From the NCBI GenBank assembly GCA_947175535.1, contig CAMWNF010000002.1, positions 1 to 62,061 of the forward strand: a stretch of DNA of 62,061 nucleotides, read 5' to 3'. Position 1 is the stretch's first letter. The number at the start of each line of letters is the position of its first letter. The DNA is from an uncultured Bacteroidales bacterium. Its GTDB lineage: Bacteria > Bacteroidota > Bacteroidia > Bacteroidales > Muribaculaceae. This document shows positions 1 to 9,200 of this stretch, one piece after another. A program made the position numbers and the translations under genes. Below the pieces are notes generated by a model. The model ran no database searches and was not told where the DNA came from. It worked only from the letters and a program-made list of their open reading frames with translations.

Positions 1-2
1 GC

Positions 3-3000
3 CAAACCATCGACCTGTCGAATGTGCCATCCGGAGAATATGAACTATCATACGAACCAGTCGACACTACTCTTGCCGACGGAGCGGATGAAATCGCGAC
101 TCTTAAACTTTATAGCATCGACAAAAACACGATGCCCAACAGTTCTCCGATTTTCCTGCCGTCAGACAAATGTCTTACCGATGACAGCGGACATGGCGAA
201 TTGATTGTCGGCTTCCCCTTTGACGATACATATATATATAAGGTAACGTGCGACGATAAGTCTGCTCTTACCTTCGAAAATAAAAAATTCAGCAAGGGCT
301 TCCATAAGATTAAAATCGCGCTTGATAAAAATATCAATTATGCCGAAATCTGGCTCATTACCGTCCGCAACGGTAATTTTACACGTCAAACTATCCGTGT
401 TGCACGCCCTGACAAACGGGAACTGAACTTGGTTGGTTCGTCGATGCGCGACCGTCTTTCATCCGGCGCGACCGAACGCTGGACGCTTCGCCTGACCGAC
501 GCAGACAAAAATCCCATAGCGGGAGGTCTCATCGCAACGATGTTCAACTCAGCACTCAACGACATAGAGCGATATCGTATGTCATCCGAATTTGACACAT
601 ATATACCGATGCCGAATATGCGCATCTCCTATGCAAATAATTATTCGGTTCAAACTGTTTTATCACGACAGATCAAATACCTGAAAACTAAGGCATTGCT
701 TGAACCTACATTCAACCCTTCTATCGATCTACGCAATCTCTTTAGCTATCACAATATTATGGTCAGAGGTACGGTAGCAGGAATCGGGGTAGATAAGGCA
801 GAAGACCTCGCTTTGGATGAAGTCGTGACCGTCGGCTATGCCTCAACAAAAAAAGCGGCTATGGTTGGCAGTGTTTCGGTGACGGAAGCAGCGGCGGACT
901 TTAATGCCAGTGTAGAGGAAGAAGCTGAGGAAGATAGCGATGTCGCTGTCGAGCCTGAACGCAATGAGAACTTCCAATACCGCTCCGGAGAAGTGTTGCA
1001 AGCTTTCTGGATGCCGGAACTGACTTTCAACGACGAAGGCGAGGCTGAAATCAGCTTCACGGTGCCTGACGCGAACTCGACTTGGTCGTTCAATGCTTTC
1101 GCATGGACCAAAGACCTCCGCGCAGCGACTATGATACGCGAATTTGTGTCTGCCAAACCCGTTATGGTTCAACCCAACCTGCCTCGCTTCCTCCGTGTCG
1201 GCGACTGCGCCCGCTTGCTCGCCACAGTCTTTAACAACAGCGATTCGACAGCCGCAGTGACAAGCGTAATCGAAATCTTCGATATAGCTTCAGGCGAAGT
1301 AATCTCAACCGCAACGAGCGTCGACAATATCGCCTCGGCGGCTTCGGCAATCGTCGCAATCGACGTCGAAGCGCCTGACAATGCAGCCGCTATAGGCTAT
1401 CGCGTGCGCTCGACACTCGGTCGTTTCACCGACGGCGAACAGAATTTCATTCCTCTCATAGCTTCCTCTTCTGCAGTGATAGAAAGCGAACCTTTCTACC
1501 TCAATCCTGGCGAAGCTGACTACTCAACCACGCTTCCGCGAGGAAAGAACATGCAGGCAACACTCGAATATACAGCTAATCCGGCTTGGAACATAATCAA
1601 GGAACTGCCCGGTCTGGCGGCAAATAAGACCGTCACTTCGACGGCTGCCGCGCGTCAACTTTTCGCTGCTGCCACTGCTGCAGGTCTGCTCCGCTCATAT
1701 CCAGCGCTCGAAGAGGTGCTCAAGGCTTGGAGTGAAAATCCCGATTCCGAAGCTCTCACATCGCGTCTCGCCAAAAACGAAGAACTGAAAGCAGCCCTGC
1801 TCAACGCCACTCCCTGGGTACAGGCTGCAGCATCCGACACAGAACGCATGGCGCGTCTCGCCCTGCTTTTCGACCGCAAAGCTGTCGATGCGACAGTCCG
1901 TTCGTCAATCGACGCCTTGAAAAAATTCCATAAAGCCGACGGCGGTTGGTCTTGGGGCAGCTGGGGCGAAAAATCGTCGGTGTGGGCGACAAACGCAGTC
2001 CTTCAGGACCTCGGTCGTCTGAACTCTATCGGATATCTCCCTGCCGATAAAGAACTTAAAAACATGATTGCTGCCGCAATTTCATATTGCGAATCTCAAA
2101 TCCCGACAAAGGCAAAGACCGACGGTTCGTTCACGTTCATCGCCACACTTTTCCCTGACGCAAAAATAGGTTTGCGAGGCAAGCAGATTATCGTCGCGAC
2201 AGTGCAATCATATATCACCGGCTGGAAGTCATCACCGACATGGGAGAAATCTATCGAGGCACTGATCCTCGCCGCAAACGGTCACTCCGCCGTGGCAAAA
2301 ACAGTGATGGCTTCGCTTAGCGAATTCGCCGTACCGTCGCGCGTTCAGGGCACGTCTTTCCCATCAGTTACCAATGTCAACGACTACGCTGACCTGCTTT
2401 ATGCCTTCGCAAAGTTGTCGCCCGACTCAAAAATAATCGACGGAATGCGTCAGTGGCTCGTGCTGCGTCAACAGACGACCGAACAGCTCGGCAGCGTCGA
2501 TCCAACTCGCTTGATTGCAGCCTTTGTGGCTACAGGGTCGGCATGGCTCTCTGATACGTCAGCCCAAACGGATATAAGCGTCGGCGGCAAACCATTGGCT
2601 ATAGAAAAAGCCGAACTCGCTACGGGCAATTTCGTCACCGCCCTGCCCTCCGATGCCTCAGGAGCCGAACTCTCGATTTTGCGCGGACATGCCGACGTTC
2701 CCGCCTACGGAGCAGTTATGTCGCGCTTTAATGCGACTTCCAAAGACATCAAAGCCTCGTCATGCAATGATCTGTCAATTGAGAAACGCATTACCGCCCT
2801 GCGCGACGGACGCTGGCAATATGTCGATAACGTCCGACTCGGCGAACAGGTGAGAGTGCTTCTTACCATCAAGGTCAAACGAGACCTTGAGTATGTGACA
2901 GTAATTGACGAGCGTACGGCAGCTTTCGAACCGGTCGACCAGTTGCCCGGTTGGGTCTGGAACGGCGGAGCAGGTTTCTATCGCGAAAACCGCAATACAG

Positions 3001-3167
3001 ATACGAATCTGTTTATCGATTACCTCCCTAAAGGAACCTATCAGATAACCGTCGACATGACAGCATCCGTCGCCGGCTCGTTCACATCGGGAATCGCAAC
3101 CGTCCAAAGCCAGCTCGCCCCCGAAATCACCGCCCACTCCGCCGGCTCGGAAATTGTTTGTGAATAA
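3..3167 (+). CDS. Alpha-2-macroglobulin family protein, 5'-truncated by window edge
   Basis: The reading frame is open from base 3, so the start lies outside the window and the GTG at 24 is not a credible start. 1054 residues are visible. A stretch around residues 330-400 (AFWMPELTFNDEGEAEISF, then LPRFLRVGDCARLLATVFNN) is typical of the macroglobulin MG domains of bacterial A2M-like proteins, and a later helical part containing KADGGWSWGSWG resembles the alpha-alpha toroid. Known relatives are large periplasmic or surface proteins thought to trap proteases. The thioester motif (CxEQ) normally found near the start of the toroid is absent; the aligned stretch reads ELPGLAANKTVTSTAAARQL. Residues about 265-290 (LDEVVTVGYASTKKAAMVGS) look like the TonB-box/plug entry of SusC proteins. 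The family call is firm; the function is inferred. Confidence 0.85.
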   Translation, partial: QTIDLSNVPSGEYELSYEPVDTTLADGADEIATLKLYSIDKNTMPNSSPIFLPSDKCLTDDSGHGELIVGFPFDDTYIYKVTCDDKSALTFENKKFSKGFHKIKIALDKNINYAEIWLITVRNGNFTRQTIRVARPDKRELNLVGSSMRDRLSSGATERWTLRLTDADKNPIAGGLIATMFNSALNDIERYRMSSEFDTYIPMPNMRISYANNYSVQTVLSRQIKYLKTKALLEPTFNPSIDLRNLFSYHNIMVRGTVAGIGVDKAEDLALDEVVTVGYASTKKAAMVGSVSVTEAAADFNASVEEEAEEDSDVAVEPERNENFQYRSGEVLQAFWMPELTFNDEGEAEISFTVPDANSTWSFNAFAWTKDLRAATMIREFVSAKPVMVQPNLPRFLRVGDCARLLATVFNNSDSTAAVTSVIEIFDIASGEVISTATSVDNIASAASAIVAIDVEAPDNAAAIGYRVRSTLGRFTDGEQNFIPLIASSSAVIESEPFYLNPGEADYSTTLPRGKNMQATLEYTANPAWNIIKELPGLAANKTVTSTAAARQLFAAATAAGLLRSYPALEEVLKAWSENPDSEALTSRLAKNEELKAALLNATPWVQAAASDTERMARLALLFDRKAVDATVRSSIDALKKFHKADGGWSWGSWGEKSSVWATNAVLQDLGRLNSIGYLPADKELKNMIAAAISYCESQIPTKAKTDGSFTFIATLFPDAKIGLRGKQIIVATVQSYITGWKSSPTWEKSIEALILAANGHSAVAKTVMASLSEFAVPSRVQGTSFPSVTNVNDYADLLYAFAKLSPDSKIIDGMRQWLVLRQQTTEQLGSVDPTRLIAAFVATGSAWLSDTSAQTDISVGGKPLAIEKAELATGNFVTALPSDASGAELSILRGHADVPAYGAVMSRFNATSKDIKASSCNDLSIEKRITALRDGRWQYVDNVRLGEQVRVLLTIKVKRDLEYVTVIDERTAAFEPVDQLPGWVWNGGAGFYRENRNTDTNLFIDYLPKGTYQITVDMTASVAGSFTSGIATVQSQLAPEITAHSAGSEIVCE

Positions 3168-3421
3168 TATCTGAATACTAATCGCGTTGCAACCGGGGGA
3201 ATTGCCTTCGGTTGCAATGCGTTTTCATGTGGAGGGGAATCTCACTTTCGATTCTGATACGTGTTACAAACTTACACTTCGTTTTCACTAATTTTTTATA
3301 AAATTTTTACTAAAATATAAATAATATTCAAAAAAATATATTACTTTAGCATCGTAATCTTAAATCGCAACTACACTATTTACTTACCTACGTGGTAAAC
3401 TATTTAATAAAAATCAATCTA

Positions 3422-6400
3422 ATGAAAAAAACTGTTTTATCTAACTCACTGCCTAAGTTATGCTTGGCAATGGGGTTGATGCTTGGAACAGGCGCATGGA
3501 ACGCTTATGCGGCTCCGACGCCGACCGAGGCTCAGCAAGTGAGAAACGAAGCCGGTACGATGAGAGTCATCGGTACTGTGCTTGACGAAAACGGCGAACC
3601 GATTATCGGTGCATCCGTAAGAGTGAAAGGCACAGATATCAGTGTGCCGACCGACATTGATGGTAAATTCAATCTCGGCAGCCTACGCGGCGACCAGACT
3701 ATTGAAATTTCTTACGTCGGCTACATTTCTTATTCATTAACAATCAATCAGTTAGAAAGTAGGGGGGGTAAAATCTTCCTTGAACCAACAGCTGAGAACC
3801 TCAACGAAGTAATCGTTGTCGGTTACGGTACTCAGAAAAAAGTCAATCTTACCGGTGCTGTTCAGCAAGTAACAAGCAAAGAGCTTACCCAGCGCAGCGT
3901 CACCTCTGCTTCTCTCGCACTTCAAGGTCTCGTATCGGGTATGAACGTTACCCAGACTTCAGGTGCACCCGGCACATCAGCCGGTATTCAGATCCGCGGT
4001 GTCGGATCTATGAACTCTAACGGTTCACCCCTTGTCCTTGTCGACGGTGTTGAAAACGATATGAACGCTATCGACATGAACGCCATCGAATCAATTTCTG
4101 TCCTCAAGGACGCAGCTTCTGCTTCAATCTACGGTTCTAAGGCATCTAACGGCGTTATCCTCGTGACAACCAAACGCGGCGAAGAAAGTCGTGCTCAGGT
4201 TTCTTACAACGGATGGGTAGGTTTCCGCACTCCGACCGAACTTCCACGCCCTGCGAATGCTATCGAATACATGCAGCAGATGGACAAAGCCAACGTCAAC
4301 ATCGGCAACCAGCCGACCTTTACAGAACTTATCGCTACTTACGAAAACGAAGGAGTTGACAATATGGCTCGTTTCGATACAAACTGGCGTGACATGATTA
4401 TGAAGAGCTCTATGCTCACCACCAACCATGCAATCTCTATCACCGGTGGTAACAAAACAATCCGTCAGTACCTCAACGGTTCTTACAGCTACGAAGACGG
4501 TATCGTCGCCAACAACAACTACAACCGTTGGACAATCCGCTCTAACACTGATGCTACAATTACAAAATGGTTGCGCGCTAACGTCAATCTTTCCGTTCGT
4601 CGCACCAACCGTGAAGAACCCGCCTACGGCTCAACCGCTCTTATCGGTTATGCTCTCACCTTCTCACCGATTTACGGTGCTATAAACGCCGACGGCACTT
4701 GGAACGACGGTCAGTCTGGTATCAACCCTGTAGCTATGGCAGAAGCCGGTGGTAAAACTCACACCGACGGAACTGATGCGTTTGTCAAGGGTTCACTTAT
4801 AGCTAACCCCGTAGAAGGTCTTGAAATCCTTGCAAGCTATTCTTCTCGTCGTTACGAAAACAAATCTGCCAGCTTCACTCAGACTTATGAAACCTATTCA
4901 ATGGGACAACCTGTGCGCTCATATCCCGCTACAGGCAAATCACGTTCTGAAGGATGGGAACGGTCTATGTTCAATCAGTTCAACATTCAGGCATCTTTCG
5001 AAAAGACTTGGAATAAAGCACACTACTTCAAAGCTTTCGTAGGCTTCCAGACTGAAGAATCAAAATATAGCCAGATGGGGCTCAGCCGTTCCGGTTTCCC
5101 TTATGACGGATACGAACAGATGTCGCATGGTAACGGAACAATCAGTGGTTACGGCGGTCGTAACGAACTTGCTATGGTTTCATATATCGGACGTCTCAAC
5201 TATATTTACAACGAAAAATATATGTTGGAAGTTACAGGTCGTTACGACGGTTCTTCTCGCTTTACTAAAGAAAACCGCTGGGGTTTCTTCCCCTCTGTTT
5301 CAGCAGCATGGCGTATCTCTCAGGAAAACTTCTTCGAATCAGCCCGTGAGTATGTCAACAACCTGAAACTCCGTCTCTCTTACGGTACACTCGGAAACCA
5401 GAATATCGGTGGTAACTACCCCTACGCAGCCGTTCTTGCTTCAGGCATCAACTACTGGCCCGGTGGTGTATGGTATTCAGGTATCGGAGCGTCTGAGCTC
5501 TCTAACCGCGATATCTCTTGGGAAAAATCGAAACAGTTCAACGTAGGTCTCGACTTCGCGCTGCTCGGCGGTCGCATTGACGCAACTTTTGATTATTACG
5601 TTCGTAATATCGATTCTATGCTTCAGAGATTCCCCGCACCCTTCTACGTAGGTCTTTCTTCTCCTTGGAGTAACGCAGGATCTATGCGTAACAACGGTTG
5701 GGATCTCGCCATTACTTATCACGATAAGTTCAATCGCGTCAACTTCAGCGCAACAGCAATGATCTCTGACGTGAAGAATAAGATAACAGAACTATACGGC
5801 AACGAATACAAAGATCCCTCAGGCGGTACGCTCACTACAGTCGGCAGCCCCATATGGTCTTGGTATGGCTTCGTCGCTGACGGCTACTTCCAGAGTCAGG
5901 AAGAAATCGATAACTATCCCGTCTACAACGGTGACAAGAAAAACTACCGTCCTGGTTATATCAAGTATAAAGATATCAGTGGTCCCGAAGGTAAACCCGA
6001 CGGCGTTATCGATGATCACGACCGCAAGATTATCGGCGACCCACAGCAGCGTTACCTTTTCTCTCTTAACCTCACCGCCAACTGGAACAACTTCGACTTC
6101 ACAGCCTTCTTCCAGGGCGTAGGCAAACGCGATATCTATGCTACAGGCTACAATGTTCGTCCACTTATGGTTGGTCGTACGATTATGGAAAGCCAGTTCG
6201 ACACATGGAGCGAGGATAACCGCAATGCAAAATATCCTCTCCTTATTAAGGAAGACGTTGCCGGATCTAACCCCAACAATATCTGCTCATCATTCTGGAT
6301 TAAGAGCGGCGCATACTGCCGTCTGAAAAACCTTGTCGTAGGTTACTCTCTGCCTAAGAATATCCTCAGCGGCAGCGGTATATCTCATCTCCGCTTCTAT

Positions 6401-6523
6401 GTCAGCGGTCAAAACCTCTTCACTATCCAGAACGCATATCCCGGTTATGACCCCGAAGCAAGTCCCGCATCATACTATCCTCTGATGAGAGTTTACACAT
6501 TCGGAATTGACTTACGCTTCTAA
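3422..6523 (+). CDS. SusC/RagA-type TonB-dependent outer-membrane transporter
   Basis: 1033 residues. I start at ATG 3422 (MKKTVLSNSLPKLC...), which gives a standard signal peptide ending near AYA/APTP; an upstream in-frame GTG at 3392 would put ten residues before it. After the signal come a carboxypeptidase-D regulatory-like domain (about residues 45-120, VIGTVLDENGEPIIGASV), the SusC-type motif NEVIVVGYGTQKK near residue 128, a plug domain (IQIRGVGSMNSNGSPLVLVDG, VLKDAASASIYGSKASNGVI) and a 22-strand barrel region ending in aromatic ...GIDLRF. It forms an energised outer-membrane import channel capped by the SusD lipoprotein encoded 13 bp downstream. No glycoside hydrolase or regulator is adjacent, so the substrate cannot be named. 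Confidence 0.97.
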   Translation: MKKTVLSNSLPKLCLAMGLMLGTGAWNAYAAPTPTEAQQVRNEAGTMRVIGTVLDENGEPIIGASVRVKGTDISVPTDIDGKFNLGSLRGDQTIEISYVGYISYSLTINQLESRGGKIFLEPTAENLNEVIVVGYGTQKKVNLTGAVQQVTSKELTQRSVTSASLALQGLVSGMNVTQTSGAPGTSAGIQIRGVGSMNSNGSPLVLVDGVENDMNAIDMNAIESISVLKDAASASIYGSKASNGVILVTTKRGEESRAQVSYNGWVGFRTPTELPRPANAIEYMQQMDKANVNIGNQPTFTELIATYENEGVDNMARFDTNWRDMIMKSSMLTTNHAISITGGNKTIRQYLNGSYSYEDGIVANNNYNRWTIRSNTDATITKWLRANVNLSVRRTNREEPAYGSTALIGYALTFSPIYGAINADGTWNDGQSGINPVAMAEAGGKTHTDGTDAFVKGSLIANPVEGLEILASYSSRRYENKSASFTQTYETYSMGQPVRSYPATGKSRSEGWERSMFNQFNIQASFEKTWNKAHYFKAFVGFQTEESKYSQMGLSRSGFPYDGYEQMSHGNGTISGYGGRNELAMVSYIGRLNYIYNEKYMLEVTGRYDGSSRFTKENRWGFFPSVSAAWRISQENFFESAREYVNNLKLRLSYGTLGNQNIGGNYPYAAVLASGINYWPGGVWYSGIGASELSNRDISWEKSKQFNVGLDFALLGGRIDATFDYYVRNIDSMLQRFPAPFYVGLSSPWSNAGSMRNNGWDLAITYHDKFNRVNFSATAMISDVKNKITELYGNEYKDPSGGTLTTVGSPIWSWYGFVADGYFQSQEEIDNYPVYNGDKKNYRPGYIKYKDISGPEGKPDGVIDDHDRKIIGDPQQRYLFSLNLTANWNNFDFTAFFQGVGKRDIYATGYNVRPLMVGRTIMESQFDTWSEDNRNAKYPLLIKEDVAGSNPNNICSSFWIKSGAYCRLKNLVVGYSLPKNILSGSGISHLRFYVSGQNLFTIQNAYPGYDPEASPASYYPLMRVYTFGIDLRF

Positions 6524-6536
6524 TTAAGTAACAATC

Positions 6537-8399
6537 ATGAAAAAGAATAAAATATATTTAGCTGCCCTCGCCGTTCTCGGTCTGATGACAGCATCTTGCA
6601 GCGACTTCCTTGATCGCGCAGACACCAACGGATCTTACGTCAGCACAGGCTTCTTCCGTTCAGAACAGGCTTTATATGACGGTCTTATGGGTGTCTACAA
6701 CTCAATGTATATGGATGCCGTCAGCGGTTTCTATATGGTTCCAGGTGTTGTAATCTTCGACCACCTTACTCCGATGCTTCTCGAACGTAACGAGAATACT
6801 ACCATCGGTGCCGGCGGTACACTTAACCCAGACAACGCTACTGTTCAATATTTCTGGCAGCAGTGCTACATAGGCATTGCCCGTGCTAACGAAATCATTA
6901 ATGGTGCTGAGGACTATAAAGACGGATTCTCGGCAAAGTCAATGCAGTATCTTGCCGAAGTTCACGCTTTACGCGCATATTATTACTACATTCTGACCGG
7001 TCTCTATGGAGACGTGCCGTTCTTCACAGCTCCAGTTTCTCAGGATGAATATGACTCAGCATACCGTACTTCACGCGAAACCATCTTTGATTTCCTTATC
7101 GCTGACCTCAATGAAATGGCACCTTACATACCTTGGCAACGCACAGAGTCAGGTCGTATGAGCAGAGGTTTTGCTTATGGTATCATCAACCGTATCGGTC
7201 TCGCCGGTGGTGGTCTCAATATAGGAGGTAAAGGTACAACTTACTACGAAGCTGCAGCAGCTGCGGCTAAAAAAGTTATCGACGAAAGCGGTTACAGCCT
7301 TGCTGACAACTATGGCGATCTTTTCACCAAACCTGGTCAGGCAAAAGCCGACGTTTTCAACGAAATTTTCTATGAACTCCCATACAGTCTTACCGCAAAA
7401 CCGAAAAAAGGTCACACTCTCGGTTATGGTCAAACTTCACGTATTCAGGGGCAGACCAGCCGTCACTCAAGCTTGATGTTCTGTGACACCTATGAATGTA
7501 TCGACGGTCTACGTATCGACGAATCTCCGCTCTATGACAACGCTCATCCGTCAAAGAACCGCGACCCGCGCTTCGCTTACAACGTTGTAATGGAGGGCGA
7601 TCAGATGATTGTGAATGTTGGTGCTGACATCACTACTCAGGTCATCAGCTGCTACAAGCCTAAAACTCAATATTTCAGCCAAAACACCGGTCAATGGACC
7701 GAAGTTCCCAACCAAGATTTCGTTGGTGTTGTAAGTGCATCATGGGCAAGTTTCTGTAACGCAGGTGCCGGTACGCTCAACGCAAAATATGCGCTTGACA
7801 TATCAATGCCTATCGCTGAGCAGGATATTGATGTAGTAGTAATGCGTTATGCTGAAATTCTTCTCGGATATGCTGAAGCAAAAATCGAACTCGGTCAGCT
7901 CGACGAATCTGTTTATACTGCAATCAACACTGTTCGCCGTCGTGCCGGCATGCCGGAAGTTTCTGCCGACCGCAAGGGTAATCAGACCAAGATGCGTCAG
8001 CTCGTTCGTCGCGAACGCAAGGTTGAACTTATGATGGAAGGACTCCATCTCTTCGACATGCGGCGTTGGAAAACCGGTGCAATCGAAAACATGTATCCTT
8101 CATACAAACACCCGAAAATCCAGTATCAGTATGAAGCAGGTATCGCTTGGGCACTTCCTGCAGATGAAAATGGACATATTGAATCAGGCGTATCTCTCGG
8201 TCTCGCACCTACTGACATCCCTGTATTCAAAGCCGGTGAACAAGATGAAAACGATATCCCATGCTACGACGCTTACAAAGAAAAACTCGGCGTACGCGAC
8301 TTGAACCGTCGCTGGGAAGAACGCTTCCAGCTCTGGCCTATTCCCGCTCAGGAACGCGCCCGCGCTAAGAACCTGACCCAGAATGAAGGATACAATTAA
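6537..8399 (+). CDS. SusD/RagB-type outer-membrane lipoprotein
   Basis: 620 residues with a lipoprotein signal (MKKNKIYLAALAVLGLMTASC, lipobox TASC with Cys21). Helical SusD features follow: ALRAYYYYILTGLYGDVPF near residues 145-165 (TPR-like helix), the C-terminal RagB motifs VVVMRYAEILLGYAEAKIELGQ and VRRERKVELMMEGLHLFDMRRW, and a terminal ...RWEERFQLWPIPAQER segment. It lies 13 bp after the SusC gene and is surely co-transcribed. SusD proteins bind the substrate on the cell surface and form the lid of the SusC channel. The ligand is unknown. A strong terminator follows. Confidence 0.97.
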   Translation: MKKNKIYLAALAVLGLMTASCSDFLDRADTNGSYVSTGFFRSEQALYDGLMGVYNSMYMDAVSGFYMVPGVVIFDHLTPMLLERNENTTIGAGGTLNPDNATVQYFWQQCYIGIARANEIINGAEDYKDGFSAKSMQYLAEVHALRAYYYYILTGLYGDVPFFTAPVSQDEYDSAYRTSRETIFDFLIADLNEMAPYIPWQRTESGRMSRGFAYGIINRIGLAGGGLNIGGKGTTYYEAAAAAAKKVIDESGYSLADNYGDLFTKPGQAKADVFNEIFYELPYSLTAKPKKGHTLGYGQTSRIQGQTSRHSSLMFCDTYECIDGLRIDESPLYDNAHPSKNRDPRFAYNVVMEGDQMIVNVGADITTQVISCYKPKTQYFSQNTGQWTEVPNQDFVGVVSASWASFCNAGAGTLNAKYALDISMPIAEQDIDVVVMRYAEILLGYAEAKIELGQLDESVYTAINTVRRRAGMPEVSADRKGNQTKMRQLVRRERKVELMMEGLHLFDMRRWKTGAIENMYPSYKHPKIQYQYEAGIAWALPADENGHIESGVSLGLAPTDIPVFKAGEQDENDIPCYDAYKEKLGVRDLNRRWEERFQLWPIPAQERARAKNLTQNEGYN

Positions 8400-8422
8400 T
8401 CAATCCTTATAACAACCTCTCT

Positions 8423-8466
8423 CAACGGCGAGTCCACTCCGGACCCGCCGTTGTTGTATTTTTTCC
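8423..8466 (+). terminator. Intrinsic terminator after the orphan susCD pair
   Basis: Perfect arms CAACGGCG (8423-8430) and CGCCGTTG (8446-8453) enclose a second stem GTCC/GGAC, followed by TTGTATTTTTT. Confidence 0.85.
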
Positions 8467-8504
8467 TGTCTGACTTGTCGGACCGTGTCGGATAAGTCGG
8501 ACGA
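8467..8504. repeat. Two tandem units of a 19-bp GTCGGA-rich repeat
   Basis: Units 8467-8485 and 8486-8504, the first TGTCTGACTTGTCGGACCG. The same 19-bp period and core GTCGGA(C/T)TTGTCGGACGA recur at 19890-19965. The copy here sits between a terminator and the ruvA promoter. Confidence 0.7.
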
Positions 8505-8532
8505 TTAGTCCTCGATTCTTAATTATTTCCAT

Positions 8533-8540
8533 TATCTTTG
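8533..8540 (+). promoter_or_regulatory. -7 box of the ruvA promoter
   Basis: TATCTTTG is a perfect match to the Bacteroidetes -7 consensus TAnnTTTG, 23 bp before the ruvA ATG. No convincing TTTG -33 box is seen at the usual distance. Confidence 0.65.
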
Positions 8541-8563
8541 CAATAATAAACCGCTGAATTTTT

Positions 8564-9148
8564 ATGATAGAATATGTTAAGGGGCGCGTTGCCTCACTTA
8601 ATCCTGCCGCAGCCGTAATCGAGACTTCGGGCGGAGTGGCTTATATGCTGCAAATCAGTCTGCCAACTTTCTCGAAACTTGAAAATATGCCGGAGGCTAC
8701 TCTGCTCGTCCATGAAGCTATCAGAGAGGATGCCTGGACGCTCTACGGTTTTCTTGAGGAAAGCGAACGTGAGTTGTTCAGACTTCTTATCGGAGTTTCG
8801 GGTGTCGGAGCATCGACTGCACGGATGATTCTATCGGCACTGTCGGCTGATGAATTGTCGGCAGTGATAGCTTCTTCAGACGTGAAAAGGCTGAAAAGTG
8901 TGAAAGGCGTGGGCGCGAAAACAGCAGAACGTATAATAGTTGACCTTCGTGATAAAATAAAAGCCCCCGACGCTACGTTAATCATACAATCGCCTGCCAC
9001 TTCAGAGGCTTTCGACGAGGCACTTGCCGCCCTGACGATGCTCGGTTTCGCCGCAGCGCAGAGCCGCAAGGTTCTCAAGAAGCTTTTCGATGCCGAGCCG
9101 ACCCTAAAGGTCGAAGCAGCAATCCGCAAGGCTTTGCCGCTGATGTGA
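8564..9148 (+). CDS. ruvA: Holliday junction branch migration complex subunit RuvA
   Basis: 194 residues, normal for RuvA. The N-terminal OB fold (MIEYVKGRVASLNPAAAVIE, residues 1-62) is followed by two helix-hairpin-helix motifs (FRLLIGVSGVGASTARMILS and LKSVKGVGAKTAERIIVDL, about residues 70-130), then a flexible linker and the C-terminal domain III (EALAALTMLGFAAAQSRKVL) that contacts the RuvB motor. RuvA tetramers bind four-way DNA junctions and direct RuvB-driven branch migration. It is followed after 52 bp by sprA; ruvA beside the sprA/sov gene is also the arrangement in Porphyromonas gingivalis. Confidence 0.97.
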   Translation: MIEYVKGRVASLNPAAAVIETSGGVAYMLQISLPTFSKLENMPEATLLVHEAIREDAWTLYGFLEESERELFRLLIGVSGVGASTARMILSALSADELSAVIASSDVKRLKSVKGVGAKTAERIIVDLRDKIKAPDATLIIQSPATSEAFDEALAALTMLGFAAAQSRKVLKKLFDAEPTLKVEAAIRKALPLM

Positions 9149-9200
9149 TTGCCGGCGACCGTGTCAGCTGTCACCGACAAACGGCTGACCAAGGTCAACG

